DNA of 64,000 nt from Desmodus rotundus (GCF_022682495.2 NC_071391.1:125717896-125781895); one strand, 5' to 3'. Positions 22,128-48,669 are shown, counted from the stretch's first letter. The notes: generated by a model not told the origin, from the sequence alone. Made by a program: numbers and translations.

Positions 22128-22235
22128 CAGAAGTGCTTTTCAAAAATGTGCAAACACATGGGGATTTTGTTAAAATACAGATTGGTTCAGGTGATTCTGT
22201 GGGCAACTTTTTGCACAGCAAGTGACTAGAGGACT
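22128..22235. mobile_element. MER5A-like hAT fragment
   Basis: 'tggggattttgttaaaatac', 'agattggttcaggtgattct' and 'gcacagcaagtgactag' follow one half of the MER5A consensus, with the outer TIR degraded. Confidence 0.45.
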
Positions 22236-24424
22236 TCTCTTAAAATACTGGGATTCTAAATTCATTTAACATAGCCTTAAGAAATACAGAAGAGAAAAAA
22301 AATAACCAGGCACCAGGTTTGAAATCAAGAATTATAAGGCCAAGAGGCAAGTAAAAACCAGTTTTCATAAATGTAAGAGATTAATCGAGTCCATTACTGT
22401 GTCTCACTTCATTTAACAAAACTGGCTCAGCAGACTAGGGACTGGTACCCTAGAGACTAAAATAATATGATGAAAGGTACAGAGAAATCCAGAAACCCAT
22501 ACAAGGTGTGAAACAGAAGGGAATATCTAGATGAGAAAATAGCTTGAGTATCTCAAAAATAGAAACAGTATGGGTCAATGATTTCAGGGACTTCACTGAT
22601 AAAACAGATTAAGCATGTAGAATATACAAAATGGCCTCAAAAAAACCATTGCATTATACAATACCACTGAGAAAAGGTTAAAATATTTCAGGTTATTATA
22701 ACAAGCATGTTTCTTTGATAATACAAGGCCACATTAAGTAGAATTTAACAGTGCTTCTGCTATGCATCCCATCTTTAATGAAAATTACACTCTAGGACCA
22801 TTTTTAACTGCAGTAAGTAAAGGTTTTGTTAGAACTGAGCAAACACGCTACGGAGAGTACTGAGTAAAGAATTATCAGTTACCATGACCCTGCTAGTACA
22901 AAACAGGAAACGTGGTAAAGATTTGAAGGTTTTAAAATTACAGTCCTGGGTTTGAAGATTATGTTGTATGAAGTAGAACTGATATATGAACCCAGTCCAG
23001 TTTGTGCTCAATGACCAGTTAAATTATATAAAACTGCTTGATGCTTCAATTTCCTGTAAAACCAAAGTAATGCTTACTGTGTGACTTTTGTGAATATTAC
23101 AAGAATATAACATCAACCATTCATGATACACGAAAGTACTCTAAAAGTGTTTCCTCTTCCACCTTAACAATTTAAACTCCAAACTACCAGTTGCTGAAAC
23201 CAGAAAACCACCAAGATTAACTTCGCCAAATTCCCTCATTCTATAGGGTCATAACTACTGATTTACCAGGACAGTAACACATCAATGGAACATTTACTCC
23301 AAATGCCAAGGACTATGCTAATTGCTTTTTATCTTAATTAATGTAAAAGCCAACTGAGAAACCAGGTGGATAAATTACACCTATTATACATGCTAAGATA
23401 ACTGAGGATTCCTACTGACCTCTTCAAGCTTACACACAGCAGTAATATGAAGCACTGCAATAAAATACCAAAGCCCAGGTGCCTCAAAGAGCCATATGAA
23501 CCTTCCACCAAATACTGTGATTGGCCTTTCTTCTGACTAAACTTTTACATCGAATGAAGATCTTCCTACTTAATTGATTTGCCTGCCTAATATGCAATAA
23601 CATAATGTACCATTAGGGTCATCAATTCTTTGAACTTGCCTTGTCCTACCTGAAACATACCTATCACTGTTTTCCCTCACTAACCGTCCAGTTTTCTATT
23701 TTCTGGTAGAGTAACAGTGGTAGTGAAATGGTCGAAGATGGGTAGAAACCTGCCCAATGAAATTACCCTCTGCAAACTGAAAGCCTTGTGGCTATAATCA
23801 ATGAACAATTATACCCCCTGGTTTGCTGTGGAATCTCTCATTAAGTATTTAAAAAAAACCAAAACCCTAATTAATCACCTTTTGAGCAGCTTAAGTTATA
23901 GAGAAAGCATTGGTTTAGAAGCAAAGCCAGTAAGGTTTAGTTATTGCCAATCCACTCCTAAAGAAACTTTTTTTTTTAGTAAAATGTATTGCAGATAGGC
24001 AGGCACAACTGAAGTCAGTCTCTTTTGCCTTGTGGTAGAATTAATGTTTTGCCCAAGTAAAACATTAGGAAAGAGGTTAAACATAATAACCCTCCCCCCT
24101 CCCTAGATTTAATTATTGTATTTTTCATACATTTAAAAATATTGCATGGCTGAAGTCAGTATGGACAAAAAGTTGAAAAATATATTTAAAAGCTATGAAA
24201 CATTAAAACATCGACCTTATGCCAGTTCCCATGCTAGGCACATTTTCGTAAAGTTTTTAATCTTTCACTTAAACTTTCTGAAGGAGGTATCATAATTTAA
24301 AAACCAAACACAATCTTGATTACTTAAAAAAAATAAACTTACCTAAATTATACCAAGTAACCAACCACCTGCACATTTGATTCTCAAAATTACTTGACCT
24401 CAAATGACTCAGATTCAAAGCAAC

Positions 24425-25031
24425 AGCTGGGTAAAATTTTTTTTATTGGAAAACAAATATACAACTTGGAATGGATTTGAGGCAAATTGTGCCATAAGCA
24501 GATTTTCTTTAAGTGGCTAAACAAAGTTTAAAAAGCAAGTAACAATAAAAGAAAATGTTTCTGGTACAGGACCAGCAGTACAAAAAAATAGTGTACGAGT
24601 ACCTGGATAATACACCCGTTTTGCAATAGTGCAACTTTAAGTACATATTGTTGACTGTCCGTAGTCCACGCAGAGTTACAACTCCACACTTCAACAACAA
24701 CATGCTGACAGTTCCTAAAGAAAACTACTTAAAAAAAGGCATAACCCAGATGTTCCCTCATTGGACCAACTCCTCCTAAGTTTAGATGTGCAGAAGGGCT
24801 TAGATATATCCAGAGTAAGCCACATGCAACATGTTACTTGATCAATTTTCTAAAATAAGGTTTCAGGACAATGACAATAAGGGAAGAAAACATGGAGGAA
24901 TGAAGTCCTAATTACTATACATGCATATTTTTTTTGACAGTAGGGGAAACCTTTTACAGATAAGTTACAAACAAAGAAAAGGCAAATAAACAATTTTGTA
25001 CAAGAAATTTAACACATTCTGTACAATGTCT
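24425..25031 (-). other. CALM2: CALM2 3' untranslated region
   Basis: About 600 nt follow the stop codon (TGA at 25032-25034, minus strand) down to a canonical AATAAA (plus-strand TTTATT at 24442-24447), with cleavage expected about 15-20 nt further. The length is in the normal range for CALM2 mRNA. It is AT-rich with several 'attta' pentamers. Confidence 0.8.
24442..24447 (-). terminator. CALM2: CALM2 polyadenylation signal AATAAA
   Basis: Plus-strand TTTATT gives AATAAA on the coding strand, in 'gttttccaataaaaaaaatt'. It is the only canonical hexamer I saw in the 3' UTR on this strand. Confidence 0.75.
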
Positions 25032-38808
<13,777 letters not shown>

Positions 38809-38811
<3 letters not shown>

Positions 38812-38880
38812 GCTGCTAGTGCTACCGGTCTCCGAGACTCGACCACACAACCACTCAGCTCGCCTGCTCCACTCGGACTA
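38809..38880 (-). other. CALM2: CALM2 exon 1 (5' UTR plus ATG)
   Basis: On the minus strand 'gtggttgtgtggtcgagtct' and 'cggagaccggtagcactagc' lead to ATG at 38809-38811, followed at once by the donor gtgagt (38803-38808). The exon therefore contributes only the initiator Met. The 5' boundary near 38880 is estimated from the TATA-like element about 30 bp upstream; it is not mapped. Confidence 0.88.
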
Positions 38881-38950
38881 ATTCTCCCCCTCCGCCCCCA
38901 GCGCCTCATAAACACCTCCCCCCGCGAGATCCCTCCGCCTCACGTCAGAT
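38881..38950 (-). promoter_or_regulatory. CALM2: CALM2 core promoter elements
   Basis: Read on the minus strand, upstream to downstream: a CRE-like TGACGTGAGG (plus 38938-38947), a TATA-like TTTATGAG (plus 38905-38912) and a GC box GGGGGCGGAG (plus about 38890-38899). The spacing of the TATA-like element to the proposed start is typical. CRE and GC boxes have been reported in calmodulin gene promoters; activity here is inferred. Confidence 0.6.
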
Positions 38951-39167
38951 AACGGAACATCAAGAACGAGTCCCGGCCACCCCCAACCCCCCACTCCCCT
39001 ACTCTTCTTGAGACCCCTTTATCATCCACGGTTATTTGATCGACGGTGCAAGGGATAATGGAAAGTGGACAAACAGATGACGCAAGTGGGTTTCATTCCC
39101 GAGCTAGCCGTTAAAAAGCCGGTGGAGTCTGGCCTTAGTGGCGCTACTTTGCGGCGCGGAGGAGCTT

Positions 39168-39216
39168 TGACGTAGTGACGTGTACCGATATTCGTTGAAC
39201 CGGCCGCTGATTGGTT
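39168..39216 (+). promoter_or_regulatory. Divergent promoter-like elements (two CREs, CCAAT)
   Basis: Two TGACG half-CREs lie in 'tttgacgtagtgacgtgta' (39168 and 39176), and an inverted CCAAT box ATTGG lies at 39210-39214. They sit about 300 bp from the CALM2 start on the opposite side and are followed by a (CCG)8 tract. This is the layout of a bidirectional CpG-island promoter. Confidence 0.45.
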
Positions 39217-39425
39217 GGTTTGTACCTGCAATGCGTCACTTGGACTCTCAGCCGCCGCCGCCGCCGCCGCTGTCGGGACGCGGTGCGATTTCTGCTGTTG
39301 CTTCTCCCGCTGCGCTGTCTTGGCAACTGCGCCAGGCGGCAGAGTCCGTTGCCTTGCGCTGGTCGGGAGAACCTTCCCCCACCCATCCTTCCCTGTCACA
39401 CTCACAGACACAGTTTGCCGCCCAA

Positions 39426-39574
39426 TGTATCGGGGTGGACGAAACCACCTTAAGCCGATGCATAATGAGGCTGAAAGACCACAGGAACCCCCCACCCGAC
39501 GCTTAGCTTCTCAGCCTCGTGGAGACCACACATTTGACATTTCAGCCCCTCACAAAACTCGTGAAAATCTGGGT
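39426..39574 (+). CDS. Candidate first coding exon of an unidentified divergent gene
   Basis: An ATG at 39426 opens a frame beginning MYRGGRNHLKPMHNEAERPQ, continuing with a basic, proline-rich stretch (PPTRRLASQPRGDHTFDISA) and ending ...KTRENLG next to CTGG/gtaagg, a good splice-donor sequence at about 39575. The frame is also open upstream as far as 39215. I do not recognise the protein. The composition after the ATG is not CpG-driven, unlike the upstream ORFs. It may be a real 5' exon, a divergent non-coding transcript or chance. The Kozak context is weak. No downstream exon could be identified. Confidence 0.35.
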
Positions 39575-39739
39575 AAGGGCAAATGCGGCTGCTCAGTTGA
39601 CTAATCTGAAAAGGTCTTCCGTTTATCCTTACTCTTCGCCTTCCTTGCCAGGAGTAATTTACCAGGAAAAAAAGTCAAAACCCAGTATCTGAGGTTCTGT
39701 GGGATTAGTCACTCCCTATCGCCCCCTTGATATTGTAGA

Positions 39740-39935
39740 ATAATTGGGTTCTGGCTACTTCAGATGTATAGGACCTTGGATGAGTCATTTAATTTTTAAG
39801 CCTAATTTGTAAAATGGAGGTAATAATACCTCTCAAAAGATTATTGTAAAAATTAGACTTATGTAAAGATTAGAGTAAAATGTTGAAGCTCCTGACACGG
39901 GGTAGGCACCAAGCAAGTGGTCACTATACTCTACC
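39740..39935 (+). repeat. MIR SINE copy
   Basis: 'ggaccttggatgagtcattt', 'ttgtaaaatggaggtaataa' and 'gctcctgacacggggtaggc' follow MIR order. Confidence 0.65.
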
Positions 39936-40384
39936 TTCTCCTCAAAACGAATTTGCCCTTTTGGGTCTCTAATCTCTCAGATTTAAATGGACATTTCATT
40001 TTTTAATTTTTAACTTTTTCTAGAGACAGAGCCTGGAGAGGGTCTGCCTCCCGCCAGCCTGCCGTTTGTAGGTTCTTGACTTTGTTCAAGCAAGATTTCA
40101 CCACGCTAGTCTAGGTGATTTTGAGAGTATGTTCCTTAAAGCTGAGACAGTGAAACAAGGAGGGGCTTAGGACAGAAGAAGCGACACAGGGGGCCTTGGA
40201 GACAGGTTGGGGGGGATAGCCTAGGATGAGCCATCACTGCCCACTGGTTGCAACTCCCGTGGCTGCAAGTCTCGCGCGGCCCCTTAGAGTTTAGGAGACG
40301 TGTGCCTGTGGGGGAGGGGAGAGGCGCCGGCCTGCTCCCGGAGGGAGAGCGCTTCTAAACCGATGTTTTAAAAACTACATGAAA

Positions 40385-41255
40385 GTTAGCTCCTTGGAAC
40401 TGAACCCTTGTGCCCTGTTGTTGGAAGTGTAAAATGGTCCAGCCACTGTGGAAATCAGTGTGGTAGTTCCTTTAACTATTAAAAACAGAATTGCCACATT
40501 GATCCAGCAATTCCACTTCTAGGCGTGTACCCAAAAGAACTAAAAGCAGAATCTTGAAGAGATTCTAGTATGTTCATATTTACAGCAGTATTATTCAGGG
40601 TAGCTAAAACGTGGCAGCAACCCAAATTTCCATCAATGGATAGGTGAATAGGGAAAATATGTTACGATGGAATATTATTCAGCCTTAAAAATGGAAAACG
40701 TTTTATAATATGCTGTCACAGGAAATAAGCCAGCCACAAAAATAGCAAATACTGTATGATTCCATTTACATGAGGTACTTAGAATCATCAAAATCGTAGA
40801 GACAGAAGGACGGTTGCCAGGGGCTGGGGCCGGAGGAATGGGGAGTTACTGTTTAATGAGTATAGAGTTTCAGTTTTACAAAATGAAAAGAGGCGATGAA
40901 TGGCAGTGACGGTTGCACGACATTATGAACGTATTTAATGCCACTGAACTGTAGAGTTAAGAATGGTTAAGCCCGGGCTAGTGTGGCTCAGTGGATTGAG
41001 CATCAGCCCGCAAATCGAAAGGTTGCCGGTTCAATTCCCAGTCCGGGCAAGTGCCTGTGTTGTGGGCCAGGTCCCCAGCTGGGGGTGTGTGAGAGGCAAC
41101 CGATTGATGTATCTCTCACACATTGATCTTTCCTTCCCTCTGTCTCCCTTCCTTCCCTTCTCTCTATAAAGTAAATAAATAAAATCTAAAAAAAAAAAAA
41201 AAGAATGGTTAAGACGGTAAAGTTTATGTGTATTATCACACAAATCTTTTTTTAA
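40385..41255 (+). mobile_element. LINE-1 3' end split by a Ves SINE
   Basis: 'gtgccctgttgttggaagtg', 'ggaaatcagtgtggtagttc', 'agcaattccacttctaggcg' and 'ccatcaatggataggtgaat' are typical of L1 ORF2 C-terminal/3' sequence. The 3' UTR-like part continues to 40971 and resumes after the SINE at 41214 with 'acggtaaagtttatgtgtat'. Only a 5'-truncated, non-coding fragment remains. Confidence 0.85.
40972..41200 (+). mobile_element. Ves SINE with perfect 13-bp target-site duplication
   Basis: The element begins 'cccgggctagtgtggctcag' and carries A-box-like 'gtggctcagtggattgag' and B-box-like 'ggttcaattcc' sequences, the core, a CT-rich stretch and an A tail. 'aagaatggttaag' is found at 40959-40971 and exactly again at 41201-41213. 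The perfect duplication dates it as younger than the L1 it interrupts. Confidence 0.96.
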
Positions 41256-44170
41256 TTAGCTCCTTGGTCCCACCCAAAATAAGCAAGGGTGCCCATAACC
41301 TGGACTGTTTAACAAGCAGATAGTGAATACATACAGCGTGAAACTCAGTTTGAGTGTAATATAATTTTTACCATAGAGGGGGCTTACAAGGCACAAAGGA
41401 GAGGACCCTAGTTTACCACAGAGGTTCCCAAAAGAATTCCTGAAGACGGCTCCTAAATTAAGTCTGACATGGTAAAATAGGCAGGTAAGAAAGGAAAGAC
41501 GTGAAGGAAGAGGAAAGCAAATTCTAGAGAAAAGAAAAACCCAGAGCAAAGGCCCGGAGGCACGCAACCGTGTGGCCCGAGGGAGTGGTTAGGCATTGCT
41601 GGAGCTAGCTGGGTGTGGCAGAGGGCCCTGGGCAGGTAGAAAGGAACTGGGGTTTTGTGCTCAAACTGCAGTTCTTCAAGAAGATTGTCTGTAGAACCAC
41701 CATCCAGAAAAAAATCATCTTAGGTCACATCAAGTCCTTAGAATTTCCCAGTAGAAATCACAGGTATGTGGACCCCTGAAACCTAGCGAACAGCATTTTT
41801 AGCACATCAAGGTGAAATCCCTCCTTCGGAGAAGTTTCCTTCTAGAGCATTGTCCTGCCAGCAAAACCAAGACCTTTGCTCGTGGCCATCTGCACCCATT
41901 TGTAAAGCTTCAGTGGAATGCAACCTCTTTCAACCAAGTGAGACGTTTCCGAGCGCCTTCAAAAATATTTCCTTTTACTAGGCCAGAGATGGATTTTCTT
42001 TCTGTCAGTCATGCAAATCAGACATAAAACGAGTGCTTTTTAAATTAGTATTGGCAGCCCCATGACCTTCCTTTCATATGAATGACTGTTCAGTGAAAAC
42101 TCAGACGCTGTGCTTCTGTTGTCCTTGCTAATATGGCGATGCCATGATGCCATGGGAGGAGGGGGGAGGTTGATTAACAGTATTCCACAAACGAAATACC
42201 ATTAAGAATGTTATTTAAAAGTAGGTACTTCTGCTTCAGAATCTGAGCTGAAGACACAGCCCTAAGGCCATCATTACATACTCTGCGTTCCGGTGGCTCC
42301 GAAGTCTTCCCAAAGTATTACTCAGAAGTTTGCCTCTGGTTCCTCCTCAGAGGGAAGACCCATCGACAATCTTTCCTTCAGCTTCGTCACTAAAAATATT
42401 CCCTCTTTACACATTACCCCATCAGTATCCAGTGATTTTACATATGAAATTTTTAATGATGGGAAATTGAATGACAAAATGAATAATCACCTCCTTTAGA
42501 AAATGAATTTTTTTAAAATTGAGGCATAACAACGAGCAGGAGCTTAACTCTAATATACAGGTGCATGCTTAGAGATGTATGTGTTGAATCAAGGAAGTTT
42601 TAAACAAATATTTGGTAATGAAATATGTCTGTTAAAGAGTTTACAGAAAACTTCTTCCTGGTTTCTTAGATTGAATTTCAGTAAGGCCTCTCTTGCAGAA
42701 TCTTCCTTGCTGACCTCTCCAAGAAGAGAAAGAAAATGAGGGGGAAAAAAGTCAAGACTTATATTTAAAGCCATTGTGGTTTATGTGCATTTGAGACTGT
42801 TCCAAGTCAATTGATTTATAGCTCATTTGTCTTCCACAGGATGACATACAGCGCAGCCTGACTTTGGCAATTGCCAGCTGAGAAGCCAAGTTGGTGACAA
42901 CCACTGCATCAAAGCATAGGACGTAGCTGATTGTCTTTCTACTTTCCCCTCCCCACCGGTAAGATCTTCCAGCTTTCTACCTTAGTCATATAGCTTTCTT
43001 GGGAAAACGAGAATGGACTTCCTCTCTGAGCTTCAGTTCCTCAATTTGCAGAACAAGTCCCATCCTTTGATACTTCCTTCCCATAGATCTCCTCCAGCCA
43101 GTTATGCTAATGAACAAGAGCAGAGGACAATCACATGGCATTCTTGATTGTAAGGCCTGTGTGAGTCTCAACAAGTGAATGAATTAAGCCCTAAATGCCT
43201 AAGGCATCAATAGTATTGCATCAGCTTCTCTCCTAGAATGATACTTCTAGAATGATACTTGTTATGTGTTGGCTTTGAGAGAATTGAGAAAATAGTACTC
43301 AAATCGTTTTCTTGTCCTTTGGTTTGGGTAAGAAGCCCTGGTTGAGAAAGTTAAGCTGTCCTTTTCCAGGATTATGGGAAAAAACAGAGCTGGGACAAGA
43401 AGCCAACCAGGTCATGTGAATGTCTTGCCCGCAGCATCCTCAGTTCAACGGGAGGTGAAGCATACCTAGGAAAAGAACTGAATCCTCCAGACATCCTGAC
43501 TGGGCTCATGCTCACATACACACAGGAAATGTTGAGGCTCATTAACTTCGATATTGACAATCTGCCATTCATTCATTTACTCATTCAAAAAAAATTGAGA
43601 TGTCAATTTAGGGTGACCATTTATCTACATTTGCCTAGGACTGAGGGATTTCCTGGCAGACAGGATTTTCAGTGTTAAAAGCAGTTGCAGGCAAGCCAGG
43701 GTCACCATAGAAGCAGTGACCATTCATTAAATAAATACCAGCACACTAGTATGTGCTATAAATGTTCTATGATACGAATGAGCACAGGAGACCCTGGGAA
43801 CCTGTAGGAGGGCAAATGAACAGGTAAGAGAAAGACTTCTTAGAGAATGCGATCCATAACAATTTTAGAGGTGAAGAGGAAAGGGTATCAATACATAAAG
43901 GAAGAGATACATCATTACCACCTCCATCAACAACATCATTCTCACCACAATTCACAGGCACTGGTTACTGGGTGCTTACATTGGCCAGGAACCATGCTGA
44001 TCACTTTACATACATTGTTCATGTTGTTGACCATTGCATTCCTCTTGAAACATTCCGCTTGGCTTCTGAAGCGTCCCTCTGCCAGTATTTCTCCTACTTC
44101 TCTGGAAGTCTTTTGTTTTTTTCTAAGGTTCTTTCCATGGCTCCTTCACCTGTTGCTTAAAAACTAGTGT
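41256..44170. other. Intergenic sequence, no gene recognised
   Basis: About 2.9 kb, moderate GC. Short ORFs up to 106 codons show no family I know. A 14-bp unit 'ctagaatgatactt' is directly duplicated at about 43233-43260. Parts after 43960 look like L2. Confidence 0.5.
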
Positions 44171-45500
44171 GCCTCCACATTTAAGCCATGGCTCTATTCT
44201 CTTGTGACTTTCAGCACCTGCCCTGGACACTCTTCCCATTCCCACAGCATTAGTTCTGTGCTAATGGCTCCAAATACGGATGGCCAGATGTATAGTCTCT
44301 CCTATACTCCTGATCAGTATTTTTAGCTGCTCAGGCCAACCCTGACATCATGGGCTCAGTTAAGAGTACAAACGGAGGCTTACATAGTGTATATTAAATG
44401 TGTTAAAGTTATAAATCAAGCTAACAAACAAATCTAATGTATTCTATCCTCCTTCCTTGACAAACTTTCATAACAACAAGGAAGATCACGGTCAATTTTA
44501 GAATCTTGGACTTCCACACCAGATCATGGAAGTGTCAGGAAGCCATTCTCTTACCCACAGTCCACCTGTTTCTCTTCTCACCCCTAGCTCCATCCACACT
44601 TCGAGGGGCCTCACATTCACATGTGTGGATACTAGTCCTAATACCCTGGCTTCATCAACAGCCCCACAAATAACTGCCTCTGAGCCATCCCGGAAGGCCC
44701 GCATCTCGGGATGTGCACCCTAGAGATGTGGCCTGCTCTCTGGGGAACGGGCCTGAGGAAGAAGTCTATACAGGCCCTGGAAGCAGGGTCGGTACTATTT
44801 GAGCAAGGAGTGATCCTGGGGACCTAGCGTAGTCTTGCGTAGGGGTGGGAGGAGTGTGGAATCTAGGTAGGAAGGTCTCCTTGGCCCTCTGTGGAGGGGT
44901 GCATCTGGACGAGGGCCACAGGAAGGACCTGTAAAGTGAGGCTAGGGCAGGATCCTCTCTTGTAGTCCTGAAAATGTCTACTGGCAACTACTCCTGGAGG
45001 CCCTCAGGCCCTGAAACATAACATCCGAAACTGAACCCATCATCCTTCCCCCCAGATGGGCTAACTTCTATTCTGGTCTCATTGAAAAGCGCCTCCCTCT
45101 ATAAACACTGTTACCCAAGCCCAGCTGAACTTGCGCATATCTGGATGCACCACACAGTTTCCCACTTCCATGTCTTTGCTCAGCTGCTCCCTCTGCCTAG
45201 AATATCCTCCCTCCCTTTTCCACTGCCTGCTGCCCATAGCTCATATCTGGCCCAAGCGTCATATTCCCTATGATGTCTTCCTAACTCCACCAACCCTCTC
45301 TCCTGTTCTCAAAGAGAAATAATCACTCTCAAAATAGCCTTACAACATTTTAATGTACTATTTCCTTACAGGTTGTTGTCCTAACTAGGCCAAGTTCCTT
45401 TAGGGACTTTAATATGTTTTTACCCTTACCACCTTGCATGGTGCTGGGATATAGTTGATGCTCAGTAAATTTCCTTGAATGAATAGGTGGATGAATGGAC
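44171..45500 (+). repeat. LINE-2 fragments, 3' end
   Basis: The last part 'caagttcctttagggacttt', 'accttgcatggtgctgggat' and 'gatgctcagtaaatttcctt gaatgaat' is the L2 3' terminal sequence. Earlier pieces (44.2-45.2 kb, e.g. 'ctccctctgcctagaatatc') also fit L2. Continuity is not certain. Confidence 0.55.
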
Positions 45501-46439
45501 AAAGATAATTATCATTTTGTACATGCCTTTTCCACATGGCTTTTAATAAGCACTCAGCAGATTTTTACAAAGTATGAGTTATCTTATAAATACTGAGAAA
45601 GTAGCCAAGAGGATAATTCTGATCTCCTTATGTAAGTTATTATTTATCTCAGTTTGAAAATGCTAAATGTGTACTTAAATACAATTTTCATCTTCCTTGG
45701 GATTATTTTGGATGTCATTATACAATAATTGTTTATACAATTTTAAATTGTTCTTCCCATATTACTTAAAGAATTTATGGTTCTGACAGTATTAGTTTGA
45801 TGAAATTAAGAATGAAAGCAATTAGCACCACCTAATTAAGCTAAAATAATTGTGCTTTCAACTCTGAATGGGTTCACAGGAAAGGTGATGGATACTGTAG
45901 TCAGTACTGTGTCGGCGGCATGGGGCCTACATGGAGCTGGGAACTCTCTGCAATGGACCTCATATTTTAACTTCCTTTTCTTCATACCAGTTTGGATTGT
46001 ATTATTCCTTGGCTGGTTTAATAGGTAAAAAATAGCATTCACATTCTCAAGACTGGGAAGTTGGCATCATCAGGGGGTCCCCTTCCCCCCTCCTTGTTTT
46101 CCATTGCCCAGCTAGTCAATATTTCTAGGTTCTGCTCCTGGAACTTGGAGTAAGTCATTGTCTGCTTTGGAAGAATATTTTAGTTCTAAACTAAATAGTG
46201 TCTCCCTTCTGGATGAGAAGATGGGAGTCACTTAGTGAAAATGTCTTTATCTTACTGTCACATTCTCACTTTCACTGGGTCCGTGGAGAAACAAGTCACA
46301 GCCCCTGCAGTCCACATGGCCGCTCAGAGAGACATAGATGCGCCCACACTACAATAATAGGGTTGATAAGGAATGAAAGAGTTTTTGTTTTTCCAGATGT
46401 AAGCTTTTTTTTTAGCTTCCAAATATTTTCTCAGAAATT

Positions 46440-48020
46440 TAGTTCTCAGTTTATTTTTAAAAATGTCAAGTGCGTAGAAAAGTTGAAAGAATAGTACAAT
46501 AAACCATTTCTATACTGTCCCCTTAGATTCAATATTTACTTTCTCTTTTTGTATCTGTCTGTCTCTTCCTCTCTCCACACATACACACAAGCAGATGTGC
46601 ATTTTTTTTGATAAATCATTTGAAAGAAAACTGCAGACATCATATTTCAGCCCTGAATTTCGATGTAATTTTCCTAAGAATATATTCTCTTACAAAAGTA
46701 CAACACTGTTATTTTTGTATTTTTAAAATCCCTTAATTATCTTAGACCCAATCTAGACTTACATTTCTTTAATTGTCCCCAAAGTGGGTTTTTTTTCTAT
46801 CTAGGATCTGACAAGACTCGCATTTTGCAAGGTCACATCGCTGTAGACTCTTAATTCTTTTCATCCAGATCAGTTACCCCCCTTTGTTTGTTCATGACAT
46901 TTATATTTTGAAGAATCCAGACCAGTTTTCTTTTTTGCAATGGCCACACTCTAGATTTGTCTGATTATTTTTATTTCCCCCCAAATTGGAAGGGATATTA
47001 AGATAGGATAGTCAAGTAGAGCTGTGTCATTGTTTCCTCATACTGTTATTTAACTTGTTTCTCTATCCTCTGTATTTCCTATAAATCAGAATTCATTTCT
47101 CAAAGGCTTGTCAAGACTCAGCTTGAAGACTTTGGGCAAAAACATTTTACAGAATATATCGTATATTTCACACTGCATCATATCAAGAACACATAGTAGC
47201 CCGTATTCCGTTCTTAGTGATGATAAATTCTATCACTTAGTTCAGATGGCTGCTACCAGACCTCACCAGGTGAGGGAACATTTTTCACTTTTAGTTAATA
47301 AATTACTTGTGGGACAATACTCTGCCTCCATGTAAATACCCTCTTTTCCCCAACAACTCTTGTCCTAGTGATTTTATCATCCATTGATGATTCTTACAGC
47401 ATAATTGCACAGCAAGTTACAAAATGGTGGTTTTTCTAATTCTATGATTCCCTTCTACATGCATTAGCTGGCATTCTTTTTGTAAAGAAGTATTTTCTCC
47501 CCTCTCCTTTTCTGAGCATTCCTATTAACTGGGGGGATTTTTTAAAATCCAGTGCATCATAATCTATTATACTTATTTTAGTTTTTGGTGATAAAATTGT
47601 CCCAAATTTGGCCAGTGTGTGCTGTTCAGCCCAGCTTCTGTGTCCTTCGAACATATCTGCAACAGTTGTTGAATAGTTTTTTGCTTTCTGGCACAAAATG
47701 TGCCAGCCTCATCTTGTACTTTCTCTGCCCAGAGCTGGAATCAGTCATTTTATTCATGGATCCTCAGAAATTTTTAATGCCTCCTTTTCTGTTTTTCATT
47801 CCAAACTTGTAAAATGTCATCTGTCTGTGTTTGTTGTACTCAGCCTATCCATAAATACTTCAATGAATTAATTTCCTTGGTCCTCAGGAGTTTTTCTTCC
47901 AAATATCGCTTTTATCCTGGACCCTTGCTCTCAGGGCTCAATTACTTGTGCTATCTCTGTGAAAGTGTTATCATCTTCTTCATTCTTTTCCCAAGGTGCT
48001 ATCTCTATAGGTATAAAAAG
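46440..48020. repeat. Long ancient LINE-like repeat, non-coding
   Basis: The series 'gaaagaaaactgcagacatc', 'tttaattgtccccaaagtgg', 'tgaagaatccagaccagttt', 'cctctgtatttcctataaat', 'catccattgatgattcttac' and 'tgtccttcgaacatatctgc' follows the order of a widespread old mammalian repeat, from memory an L1M-type element. No ORF of length survives. Family name is uncertain. Confidence 0.5.
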
Positions 48021-48366
48021 TTAGCACTGGGTCAAACTTGAAAATGGATAGTATCGCAAAGCCGTTAGGAACCTACAGGTGAAAGGCCCAGACAAGCAGG
48101 GCCTCAACAAGAGACAACTGGCAGGATGCAGCTATAACTGCCTTTGGCAGAGAGGCTACATCTTCCCACAGGCCCTGTTCTCATCTTCACACCTGCATGC
48201 CTCCTCAAAGACAGAATTGGGGAGCAGCAGAAGCTTTGCTTTAATCTCAGAGTTTGATGCTTGGGTAGGTGACCCCAAGGTCAGGAGAGAAAAGGAGATG
48301 TAACTACTGCCCTAGGTCTCCAAGACCATTTCAGTAGTTTATATGAATCTATAAGACCATTATTTT

Positions 48367-48369
<3 letters not shown>

Positions 48370-48400
<31 letters not shown>
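48370..48400. repeat. (AT)n microsatellite
   Basis: About 15 consecutive uninterrupted AT dinucleotides. Confidence 0.9.
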
Positions 48401-48401
<1 letters not shown>

Positions 48402-48669
48402 AAATTCCTATGTTAATTTTTATGTTCATGTTTAACTTTCTGTGTTTGAATATATTCTATCTGAATTTATTATATTTTTTAGTAATAAGTAAAACTGGAA
48501 TAATTATCATATTAAAATTCTTTGTTGCTCACCAGTTCTCCTTCAGCTAATTCTTTCTGTATCTGGTGGTGTTATCTCCCAGCAAACCCTGCATTATACT
48601 TACCCTAGCCCAGCAAGTGCCTCCTGGGCTATGCCTTCTTCTGTCTCCAAGTCATTTGACATATATAGA

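Larger units (their letters stand above)
20481..24424. other. Intergenic region between STPG4 5' end and CALM2 3' end
   Basis: About 3.9 kb. It contains a Tigger/MER2-like copy and a MER5A-like fragment, otherwise AT-rich unique-looking sequence. ORFs here are short and match nothing I know. Confidence 0.6.
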
